In this document: in pieces, positions 49,177-57,013 of the stretch
How the letters are laid out: each line of letters begins with the position of its first letter
Position numbering within the stretch: position 1 is the first letter of the stretch
NCBI GenBank assembly: GCA_964414595.1
Contig: CAYPXJ010000004.1
Location: forward strand, 1 to 64,000
Direction: 5' to 3'
DNA from: CAYPXJ01 sp964414595
GTDB lineage: Bacteria > Pseudomonadota > Alphaproteobacteria > Rickettsiales > CAIJLX01
DNA: 64,000 bases
The notes under the pieces: generated by a model
The model's input: the letters and a program-made list of their open reading frames with translations, nothing else
The model's database searches: none
Told to the model about the DNA's origin: nothing
Made by a program: the position numbers and the translations under genes

Positions 49177-51615
49177 TTAATGCGCGAGCAATTCGTCAGC
49201 GTTGTCATCCGAAGCTTTACGCTTCGTTGAAGATTTCTCTTCCACATCTTCCCACTTTATAGGCTTGAGTGCTTTTGTCAGCGCAACTTTCAACACTTCA
49301 TCCACGGTACTCACGGGAACAATTTTCAAACCTTTTTTCACGTTGTCTGGAATTTCTTCCAAATCTTTTACGTTCTTTTCAGGAATCAAAACCGTTTTGA
49401 TACCGCCGCGCAGGGCTGCCAGTAATTTTTCCTTAAGGCCACCAATCGGCAGCACCATGCCACGAAGCGTAATTTCGCCTGTCATCGCCACATGCTTATC
49501 AACGGGAATGCCTGTCAGTACAGAAACAATAGAAGTGCACATAGCAACACCTGCCGAAGGACCATCTTTCGGCGTTGCGCCTTCCGGCACGTGCACGTGA
49601 ATATCTTTCTTTTCAAAATTATTAGGATTAATGCCGAAGGAAAGCGAACGCGAGCGCACGTAACTCCAAGCTGCTTGCACGGATTCCTGCATCACATCGC
49701 CGAGCTTACCCGTGATGGTGATTTTACCTTTGCCCGGCAGCGTTACCGATTCGATCGAAAGCAAATCGCCACCAAAGTCGGTATAGGCAAGGCCTGTGGT
49801 AACTCCGATGTAATCTTCTTTCTCCACTTCTCCGTAGCTGAATTTACGCACACCGAGATACTTATCCAAATTTTTGGAAGTTACTTTGATAAGCGTATCT
49901 TTACTTTCTTTCAGCTCGCCTTTGGCGCGCTTCATTAAAAGTTCTTTCAGAACTTTGCGTGCAAGTTTTGCGATTTCGCGCTCCAGATTTCTAACGCCTG
50001 CTTCGCGCGTGTAATAACGAATCATATCGCGAAGCGCGTCATCACCTAGATGCCATTCGCTTTTCTTAAGGCCGTGTTCTTTCGTCTGTTTATCAATCAA
50101 ATGGCGGTGCGCGATTTCTACTTTTTCATCCTCGGTGTAACCGGAAAGACGAATCACCTCCATACGATCCACGAGCGGACGCGGCATGTTGAGCGAGTTC
50201 GCCGTAGTGACAAACATCACTTTAGAAAGATCGTAATCCACCTCCAAGTAATGATCATTAAATGTTGCATTCTGTTCAGGATCTAACACTTCGAGCAGCG
50301 CGGAAGCCGGGTCACCACGGAAATCGGTGCCCATTTTATCCACTTCATCGAGCAGAATAAGCGCATTCGACGATTGCGCTTTTTTCATTGCCTGCAGAAT
50401 TTTACCCGGCATCGATCCGATATAGGTACGGCGGTGACCACGCACCTCCGCCTCATCGCGTACTCCACCGAGCGAAATGCGAACATATTTACGGCCCGTT
50501 GCGCGCGCGATCGATTTCGCGAGAGAGGTTTTACCCACGCCCGGAGGACCGAATAGACAGAGTATCGGACCCTTCATGGATTTCGTGCGCTCTTGCACGG
50601 CAAGATATTCCAGAATGCGCTCTTTTACTTTTTCCAGCCCATAATGATCTTCGTTCAGGATAGATTCTGCGGCGCCCAGATCATGTTTCAGTTTGGAAAA
50701 TTTCTTCCACGGTATGGAAAGCATCCAATCCAGATAATTGCGCACAACCGTGGCTTCGGCGCTCATCGGGCTCATGGTACGAAGTTTTTTCAATTCCGTT
50801 TTTGCTTTATCACGCGCTTCTTTGGTAAGCTTCGTTTTCTTGATACGGTCATCAAGTTCCGCTACCTCATCTTTACCGTCTTCAATTTCGCCGAGCTCTT
50901 TCTGAATCGCCTTCATCTGCTCGTTCAGGTAATATTCGCGCTGCGTTTTTTCCATCTGCTTTTTCACGCGTGAACGAATGCTGCGCTCGGTGTTAAGCAC
51001 ACCGATCTCACCTTCGATGAAAGCGTAGATTTTTTCCAGACGCTCGTTCACGGATACTTCTTCCAGAATTTCCTGCTTATCGGAAATTTTCAGCGGCAAT
51101 TTTGCCGCAACGGTGTCGGCGATTTTCGCCGGGTCTTCCATTTGTTGCAGCGTAGGCAGAATCTCTGCCTCTACTTTTTTATTGAGGCGCGTATATTCCT
51201 CAAACAAACCCACCACCGAACGCGCCAGCGCTTTGCCTTCTTGCGCGTCGCCGCTATTGTCCATAAGCACGGTCACGTCAGCTTGAAAATATTTATCATT
51301 CTGCACAAAATGATTGATACGCGCACGCGGGCCACATTCGGCCAGCACTTTCACCGTACCATCCGGCAGTTTCAAAAGCTGAAGCACCGTTGCAATGACA
51401 CCGATGCGGTAAATATCTTCGGTTTTTGGCTCATCCTGACCAGCATTTTTCTGCGTGGCGAGAAGAATTTTCTTATCGTGCTTTGTAACTTCCTCGAGGG
51501 CGCTGATAGATTTCGCGCGGCCAACAAAAAGCGGCACAAACATACCGGGAAACACCACGATATCGCGCAGCGGCAGCACAGGATATAATTCAACAGCGTC
51601 GGAAGCTTTCGGCAT
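49177..51615 (-). CDS. lon: ATP-dependent protease Lon
   Basis: 812-residue cytoplasmic AAA+ serine protease. N-terminal substrate domain (YPVLPLRDIVVFPGMFVPLFVGR), Walker A GPPGVGKTSLAKSIA near residue 360, Walker B ALILLDEVDKMG, and the catalytic Ser/Lys dyad in PKDGPSAGVAMCTSIVS and GGLKEKLLAALRGG. ATG 51615 with AGAGG at 5-nt spacing is chosen over the GTG two codons earlier. Follows clpX after about 90 nt, which contain a CTTTGG/CCAAAG hairpin (51676-51694). Confidence 0.98.
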   Translation of the reverse strand: MPKASDAVELYPVLPLRDIVVFPGMFVPLFVGRAKSISALEEVTKHDKKILLATQKNAGQDEPKTEDIYRIGVIATVLQLLKLPDGTVKVLAECGPRARINHFVQNDKYFQADVTVLMDNSGDAQEGKALARSVVGLFEEYTRLNKKVEAEILPTLQQMEDPAKIADTVAAKLPLKISDKQEILEEVSVNERLEKIYAFIEGEIGVLNTERSIRSRVKKQMEKTQREYYLNEQMKAIQKELGEIEDGKDEVAELDDRIKKTKLTKEARDKAKTELKKLRTMSPMSAEATVVRNYLDWMLSIPWKKFSKLKHDLGAAESILNEDHYGLEKVKERILEYLAVQERTKSMKGPILCLFGPPGVGKTSLAKSIARATGRKYVRISLGGVRDEAEVRGHRRTYIGSMPGKILQAMKKAQSSNALILLDEVDKMGTDFRGDPASALLEVLDPEQNATFNDHYLEVDYDLSKVMFVTTANSLNMPRPLVDRMEVIRLSGYTEDEKVEIAHRHLIDKQTKEHGLKKSEWHLGDDALRDMIRYYTREAGVRNLEREIAKLARKVLKELLMKRAKGELKESKDTLIKVTSKNLDKYLGVRKFSYGEVEKEDYIGVTTGLAYTDFGGDLLSIESVTLPGKGKITITGKLGDVMQESVQAAWSYVRSRSLSFGINPNNFEKKDIHVHVPEGATPKDGPSAGVAMCTSIVSVLTGIPVDKHVAMTGEITLRGMVLPIGGLKEKLLAALRGGIKTVLIPEKNVKDLEEIPDNVKKGLKIVPVSTVDEVLKVALTKALKPIKWEDVEEKSSTKRKASDDNADELLAH

Positions 51616-51713
51616 AAACACCTCTTTGGGTCAACATACACCAGCGGGAAGTAAATTAGATATAGTGTATCCCTTCTTTGGTTACAAGCCAAAGGGGATT
51701 TTTATCTGCATGC

Positions 51714-53000
51714 TTACTTGCTGGCGGCTTTTTTCTTCTTGGTCGCGTGGATGATGATTGGTTCCGCGTCTTTTTCAATGACATCACGGGTGATATGCAC
51801 TTCCGCAATATCCTCGCGGCCCGGCACATCGTACATCAAGTCCAAAAGCAATTCTTCCAGAATGGCGCGAAGACCGCGCGCGCCGGTTTTGCGGTCGATT
51901 GCTTTTTTAGCCACAGCTTCCAGCGCGCCTTCGATGAATTTAAGCTCGACGCCTTCCATCTCGAAAAGCTTCTGATACTGCTTCACCAACGCGTTTTTTG
52001 GTTCCGTGAGAATCTGCACCAATGCTTTTTCATCCAGATCCATCAGCGTCGCAATTACCGGCAGACGACCCACAAATTCCGGAATCAAACCGTAACGCAC
52101 CAGATCTTCCGGCTCTACGTGCTGAAGAAACTCGCCTACGCGTAAATTCTCAAGGCTATTCACATCCGCACCGAAACCAATCGAAGAACCACGGCGACGG
52201 CCCGCAATCACTTTATCAAGACCGGAGAACGCACCACCGCAAATAAAGAGAATGCTCGTGGTATCCACTTGTAAAAATTCCTGCTGCGGATGTTTGCGGC
52301 CACCTTGCGGCGGAACGGAAGCAACCGTGCCTTCCATAATTTTCAACAGCGCTTGTTGCACGCCTTCGCCAGAAACGTCGCGCGTGATCGAAGGATTCTC
52401 GCTCTTGCGCGAAATCTTATCAATCTCATCAATATAGACGATACCGCGTTGCGCGCGCTCCACATTATAATCAGCCGCTTGCAGCAATCGCAGGATGATA
52501 TTTTCGACGTCCTCGCCCACATAGCCCGCTTCGGTGAGCGTCGTCGCGTCCGCCATGGTGAACGGCACATCCAGAATGCGCGCAAGCGTCTGCGCGAGCA
52601 GCGTTTTACCGCAACCGGTGGGGCCAATCAGCAGAATATTCGATTTGGAAAGCTCGATCTCGCCCGGCTTTTCCATATGCATGATGCGTTTGTAATGGTT
52701 ATGCACCGCCACGGAGAGAATTTTCTTCGCCTCGTCCTGGCCGATCACATAATCATCGAGCACTTTGCGGATTTCGCCCGGCTTCGGCACCGCGCCATCG
52801 TTGCCGAGCAGCAGTGGCGCTTCGGCTTCCTCGCGGATAATGCCAACGCAAAGCTCTACGCATTCGTTACAAATTTGTACGGGGATCTGGCGAACTTGAT
52901 CGAAGCCCGCGATCATCTTGCGCACCTTATGCTGGCTTTTGCCGCAGAAGGAGCAATAGAGGGTGTCTTTACTATCGTGCTCGTGGTTATCGTCTGCCAT
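51714..53000 (-). CDS. clpX: ClpX, ATPase and specificity subunit of ClpXP
   Basis: 428-residue AAA+ unfoldase. N-terminal zinc finger YCSFCGKSQHKV...CNECVELC (about residues 15-50), Walker A LIGPTGCGKTLLAQTLA, Walker B GIVYIDEIDKI, the pore loop GYVGEDV and the RKSENPSITRDVSGEGVQQALL box. The last residues are a Lys run. Normally clpP precedes it directly; here a plus-strand gene and 270 bp lie between. Confidence 0.98.
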   Translation of the reverse strand: MADDNHEHDSKDTLYCSFCGKSQHKVRKMIAGFDQVRQIPVQICNECVELCVGIIREEAEAPLLLGNDGAVPKPGEIRKVLDDYVIGQDEAKKILSVAVHNHYKRIMHMEKPGEIELSKSNILLIGPTGCGKTLLAQTLARILDVPFTMADATTLTEAGYVGEDVENIILRLLQAADYNVERAQRGIVYIDEIDKISRKSENPSITRDVSGEGVQQALLKIMEGTVASVPPQGGRKHPQQEFLQVDTTSILFICGGAFSGLDKVIAGRRRGSSIGFGADVNSLENLRVGEFLQHVEPEDLVRYGLIPEFVGRLPVIATLMDLDEKALVQILTEPKNALVKQYQKLFEMEGVELKFIEGALEAVAKKAIDRKTGARGLRAILEELLLDLMYDVPGREDIAEVHITRDVIEKDAEPIIIHATKKKKAASK

Positions 53001-53215
53001 GATTCTTTATGCGCCTGCCTGGCAACATCTCCCTCATTTGTTTCTACTATACCATGTTTGGTGCGGCAGAGGCAAAATCAATAGCAGGTGCAAAAAACAC
53101 ACCTTTCTACAAGATCTTGTGGCCCCTCCCTCACAAAACACTTTATCTAGCCGCAACCTAGAGAGATTTTTCTTGCCTCGCAAGTAAGAATTTTTCTTGG
53201 TCACGATTCTAGGGA
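53001..53215. other. Divergent intergenic region clpX / 53273 gene
   Basis: No ORF. Two near-identical GATTTTTCTTG/AATTTTTCTTG tracts (about 53165-53175 and 53190-53200) stand on either side of CTCGCAAG. The clpX promoter must lie here; I found no convincing -35/-10 pair or heat-shock element. Confidence 0.5.
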
Positions 53216-53249
53216 TTGTCATCATTTTGTCACATTAGATTGCTATCCT
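53216..53249 (+). promoter_or_regulatory. Pho-box promoter of the 53273 gene
   Basis: TTGTCAT (53216-53222), 4 bp, TTGTCAC (53227-53233), 10 bp ATTAGATTGC, then TATCCT (53244-53249). Same geometry as the other Pho-box promoters. Confidence 0.65.
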
Positions 53250-53272
53250 TTCTGGAAAGAGTGGAGGGCGTT

Positions 53273-53899
53273 ATGCCTAATGATAAGCCAAAAGAATTTT
53301 TTGATATTCACCAGGAAAGCGTGCATTTTCATGCTGCCATGCACCTGCATGCCCATGTGGCTGAAAATAATCTGGTGCGGGAATTGCCTAAAGAATCACG
53401 CCCACTTGTTTACGATAAACCACGCTATAATAATGACTACCTGACGCCACAACGCAAAGCAGTGCAAGGCTCTTCTGGTAATGGCCCGCTTGTTATTTAT
53501 CCAAGCGAAGAATCCGAAACGGGTTTTCGTCTGGGTGTTTTTTTGGCAAATGCTAATCCGGAGACACTTTCTAAGCTTGGTCTGCCGGTTGAAGATGTAA
53601 AAATGCACGGTGTTTACCGTGCTACGATAGTACCACTGGGAGAAATACAGCGCGTACGCAATCGTACTGAAATGAAAAATATTCTTGTTCGTGAAATGAC
53701 GTGTTCCGATGGTGAACTAGTACGCGATAAAATTTCTGGGTTTCACGTTGAGAAGCCACTTACTGAAAAACCAAAAGCGACTTACGAAATCAAACCGCCA
53801 AAAACAGTCACGAGCGCAGGCCGCTTTGATACAGCGCATACACTTGGCAACATGCATTCGCTCAATAAAAGAACGCCGGCCGGCACGCCGACGCATTAA
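53273..53899 (+). CDS. Hypothetical Pho-box gene inserted between clpP and clpX
   Basis: 208 residues, unrecognised. Histidine-rich N-terminus (HQESVHFHAAMHLHAHVAENN), basic unstructured C-terminus. ATG 53273 has GGAGGG at 4-nt spacing; the longer frame from 53216 begins inside the Pho box and is rejected. Convergent with clpP, whose stop follows one base after this gene's stop. A phosphate-starvation role is predicted from the promoter alone. Confidence 0.75.
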   Translation: MPNDKPKEFFDIHQESVHFHAAMHLHAHVAENNLVRELPKESRPLVYDKPRYNNDYLTPQRKAVQGSSGNGPLVIYPSEESETGFRLGVFLANANPETLSKLGLPVEDVKMHGVYRATIVPLGEIQRVRNRTEMKNILVREMTCSDGELVRDKISGFHVEKPLTEKPKATYEIKPPKTVTSAGRFDTAHTLGNMHSLNKRTPAGTPTH

Positions 53900-54541
53900 C
53901 TATTTCTTCGCGTCTTTACCGATTTTCGCGTCCGGACGCACCGTGACCACGTGGTCAATCAGCCCGAATTCCTTCGCCTGATCCGCGCTCATGAAATTAT
54001 CGCGGTCCATCGCCTTCTCAATATTCGCCAGTTTCTGACCGGTATGGTTTACATAAATCTCGTTCAGGCGTTTTTTGAGCTTAATAATTTCCATCGCGTG
54101 AATTTCGATATCGCTCGCCTGACCCTGGAAACCACCGGAAGGCTGGTGAATCATGATGCGCGCGTTCGGCAGCGCATAACGGTCGCCCTTCGCGCCCGCG
54201 GTAAGCAGTAACGAACCCATCGAGGCCGCCTGACCCATCACGAGCGTCGATACTTTCGGCTTAATATATTGCATCGTATCGTAAATGGAGAGGCCGGACG
54301 TCACCACGCCGCCAGGAGAATTAATATAGAGCGAGATATCCTTATCCGGGTTTTCCGATTCCAGGAACAGCAGCTGAGCCACCACGAGGGTCGCCATATG
54401 GTCTTCCACCGGGCCGGTGACAAAAACAATGCGTTCTTTGAGCAGACGTGAGTAAATATCGAAGGCGCGTTCGCCGCGGCCGGTTTGTTCGATAACCATC
54501 GGCACGAGTGTGTTGGTAAATTGATCAATAATATCTGGCAT
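53900..54541 (-). CDS. clpP: ClpP, proteolytic subunit of ClpXP
   Basis: 213-residue serine protease forming the 14-mer chamber. Catalytic Ser in MGQAASMGSLLLTAG, His in RIMIHQPSGG and Asp further on in KLNEIYVNHTGQ...MDRDNFMSADQAKEFGLID. Short N-terminal propeptide as usual. ATG with GGGAG. Flanked on both sides by plus-strand Pho-box genes. Confidence 0.98.
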   Translation of the reverse strand: MPDIIDQFTNTLVPMVIEQTGRGERAFDIYSRLLKERIVFVTGPVEDHMATLVVAQLLFLESENPDKDISLYINSPGGVVTSGLSIYDTMQYIKPKVSTLVMGQAASMGSLLLTAGAKGDRYALPNARIMIHQPSGGFQGQASDIEIHAMEIIKLKKRLNEIYVNHTGQKLANIEKAMDRDNFMSADQAKEFGLIDHVVTVRPDAKIGKDAKK

Positions 54542-54605
54542 ATAGCTCTCCCTGTAGATGACGTACCTTAAATTGTATCCTCCCGCCGGGCAAGTGTTTC
54601 ATGCA

Positions 54606-54639
54606 GTTTCACAAAATTGTCATATTTCTTTGCTAAGAT
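54606..54639 (+). promoter_or_regulatory. Pho-box promoter of the 54659 gene
   Basis: GTTTCAC (54606-54612), 4 bp, TTGTCAT (54617-54623), 10 bp ATTTCTTTGC, TAAGAT (54634-54639). Confidence 0.65.
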
Positions 54640-54658
54640 TCCTGGAAGAGAGGGAAAT

Positions 54659-55174
54659 ATGATGATTCAAACACACCAGGATGCCATTGATGCCATTACG
54701 CGATTTCAGCAAAAACATCAAGTCGCTCACGTTGCGCGTCAAGCGCTTGAGCAGCAGCAAAAAGCATTTAATGGCGTGCTGCAAACCGGAACGGAGATGC
54801 TCGTTCCGATGCTCCATTATGCGATTGAAAATAAACTCACGAAATCCAATATTGCCATCCAGCCTTTGCAATCCGTCGATGTTAGTGCGGCGGATTATTT
54901 ATCACGCTCAGTTGGTTTTAAAATTACGGCAAAAAATGAGAATGCGCTGGAAACATTGGCGGCACTTGCGCGCGAACTTAAGGAAAAAAATTTCCCCTGC
55001 CAAAAAACAGAGGTGCGGCAATTTCCACAAACGCATCTTGAACTGCACATCAAAATTAGCGACCTGATAGACGCTGTAAAATCTGTACAGCCGAAACAAG
55101 TTACCCAGGAAGCGCCACAGAATCTGCGTGCTCCGTTTGATGATCCACGCCGATATGGACTTGGCGCGTACTAA
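54659..55174 (+). CDS. Hypothetical Pho-box gene inserted between tig and clpP
   Basis: 171 residues, not recognised. Soluble, helical N-terminal half rich in Gln/Ala (RFQQKHQVAHVARQALEQQQKAF), C-terminal half mixed alpha/beta. ATG 54659 (a second ATG follows) is preceded by GAGAGGG; the frame starting at TTG 54617 overlaps the Pho box. Its stop abuts the tig stop, tail to tail. Confidence 0.75.
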   Translation: MMIQTHQDAIDAITRFQQKHQVAHVARQALEQQQKAFNGVLQTGTEMLVPMLHYAIENKLTKSNIAIQPLQSVDVSAADYLSRSVGFKITAKNENALETLAALARELKEKNFPCQKTEVRQFPQTHLELHIKISDLIDAVKSVQPKQVTQEAPQNLRAPFDDPRRYGLGAY

Positions 55175-56569
55175 TTACTTCTTCTTTTTCGCTTTTGGTT
55201 TGGCATCGTGATCATGGTCGTGATCATGATTGCAGTCCGGGCCATGGACATGGCCTTCATGCCCGAGCTCCGCATTTTCAAACCATACATCCGGCTTCAC
55301 TTTTTTCTCCGCCGTTGCTGCTTTAGTGAGAATATAATCCACCACTTTTTCCTCTAAAATCGGGCCGCGCACGCTTTCCGTTGCCTGTGGGTTGCTCTTA
55401 TAAAACTCAAACACCTGCTTTTCACGGCCGGGGAATTGTTTCGCCTGTTGCGCAATCGCCTGCATCACTTCCTGATTGGTGACGCTGATGTTATTTTTCT
55501 GACCGATATCAGCAAGCAAAATGCCGAGGCGCACACGGCGGCTGGCAATTTTCTGATATTCTTCTTTCAGTTCTTTTTCGCTCATTTTAGCTAGGCGCGG
55601 CTCTTCTTTTTTTGCATGTTCCACATCGCGCCAGATGGTTTCAAATTCCTGGTCTAGCATACCTTGTGGCACATCAAACGCTACTTTTTCTTCCAGTACA
55701 TCAAACAGTTCTTTTTTCAGTTTGTTGCGTGCGAGCATGGAATAATCGCCTTCGAGCTGTTTCTTGAAATTTTCTTTCAGTTCGCTGAGATCTTTCATGC
55801 CGAAACGTTTTGCGAGTTCGTCATCAATCGGCGAGGCTTTGCTTTCTTCTACTTCATGCACTTTAATTTTGAATTCCGTATCTTTGCCCGCCAATTCTTG
55901 CGAGTGATATTGCTGCGGAAAGGTAACTTTAATCGTGCGTTCGTCACCGATATTCATACCTTCAATTTGCTCTTCAAAACCCGGGATAAAACTATTCGAA
56001 CCGAGTTCGAGCGGGAATTTTTCGCCTTTACCTCCTTTGAAGGGCTCACCGTTGAGGAAGCCTTCAAAATCGATAATCACACGGTCGCCTTTTTTCGCGG
56101 AACGTTCTACCGCGGAATAGGATTTGGCTTGTGAAGCGAGACGCTCCAAACCTTCCTGCATATGGTTATCATCAATGTCGGTTACAAATTTTTCGAGTTT
56201 GAGATCTTCGAGTTTCAATGTCGGCACTTCCGGCATCAGCTCGACTTCCATTTTAAATTCGAGATCTTTGTCTTCGCCATAATCCAGCACATCGACTTTC
56301 GGCTGCAGCGCGGGTTTAATTTTCTTTTCTTCAATCGCTTTGAGCGATGATTGCTTCACCACTTCTTCAATCACCTCGGCAGCAACGGCATCACCATATT
56401 GCTTGCTCACAATATCGAGCGGCACTTTACCGGGGCGGAAACCATCCATTTTCACGCGCTTGGCAAGGTTTTGCAATTTCGCCTTTCGCTTGTCGGCGAG
56501 CTCCTTCGCGGGGATGGTAATTTTATATTCGCGTTTGAGCTTTTCAGATTTAAGTTCGGCAACTTGCAT
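55175..56569 (-). CDS. tig: Trigger factor
   Basis: 464-residue ribosome-associated chaperone with prolyl isomerase activity. Ribosome-binding signature VKMDGFRPGKVPLDIV near residue 38, FKBP-like domain with GDRVIIDFEGFLNGEPFKGG and FIPGFEEQIEGMNIGDERTI, then the helical C-domain. The C-terminus carries a tail beyond the usual end, with HEGHVHGPDCNHDHDHDHD followed by lysines: a likely metal-binding His/Asp tract. First gene of the tig-clpP-clpX-lon series. Confidence 0.97.
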   Translation of the reverse strand: MQVAELKSEKLKREYKITIPAKELADKRKAKLQNLAKRVKMDGFRPGKVPLDIVSKQYGDAVAAEVIEEVVKQSSLKAIEEKKIKPALQPKVDVLDYGEDKDLEFKMEVELMPEVPTLKLEDLKLEKFVTDIDDNHMQEGLERLASQAKSYSAVERSAKKGDRVIIDFEGFLNGEPFKGGKGEKFPLELGSNSFIPGFEEQIEGMNIGDERTIKVTFPQQYHSQELAGKDTEFKIKVHEVEESKASPIDDELAKRFGMKDLSELKENFKKQLEGDYSMLARNKLKKELFDVLEEKVAFDVPQGMLDQEFETIWRDVEHAKKEEPRLAKMSEKELKEEYQKIASRRVRLGILLADIGQKNNISVTNQEVMQAIAQQAKQFPGREKQVFEFYKSNPQATESVRGPILEEKVVDYILTKAATAEKKVKPDVWFENAELGHEGHVHGPDCNHDHDHDHDAKPKAKKKK

Positions 56570-56694
56570 GCGTTATCCTTTAGGGTAAGTGAATTGTTAA
56601 GGGCCTTTAACTACTGCCTGGCGGCGCTTTCTGCAATCTTTTTTGGAGGTAGATGGCCCCTCGAGGCCCGGTCACGCCCGATTGCAAAAGAGGG

Positions 56695-56779
56695 TGGTGC
56701 GGATAGAGGGACTTGAACCCCCAAGGGTTTCCCCACTGGAACCTAAATCCAGCGCGTCTACCAGTTCCGCCATATCCGC
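56695..56779 (-). tRNA. tRNA-Leu (UAG)
   Basis: Class II tRNA with long variable arm: acceptor GCGGATA/TATCCGC, anticodon loop ATTTAGG with anticodon TAG, variable stem TGGGGAAACCCTTGG region, TpsiC GGTTCAAGTCC, encoded CCA. Confidence 0.95.
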
Positions 56780-56907
56780 ACAAAAAATCACGTAAAGCCA
56801 GTAGGTTGCGTCTGCTGATTACTTCCAACCCTTCTAAAAAGCAAGAAAATTGCGCGCTTGGGATTGTGAATTGCCCTTGATAAAAATTAACTTTCTGGTA
56901 ATACTTA

Positions 56908-56939
56908 TTAACTATTTATTAACCATTTCATCTTATACT
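56908..56939 (+). promoter_or_regulatory. CtrA-type promoter of the serralysin-like gene
   Basis: TTAA-CTATTTA-TTAACC (56908-56924), a perfect consensus, then 10 bp after TTAAC to -10 TATACT (56934-56939). Predicted leader about 70 nt. Confidence 0.62.
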
Positions 56940-57013
56940 GAAACTAAGACAAATTTTAGTTTTTTTCTCCTCATTTTTAACACAGATGCGGGGAATGCAC
57001 CGGGGAGGGGATT

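Noticed and set aside
51671..51703. Hairpin CCCTTCTTTGG/CCAAAGGGG as clpX terminator
   Set aside because: The T-run follows on the plus strand, where no gene ends; on the clpX strand no T-run follows and lon is expected to be read through.
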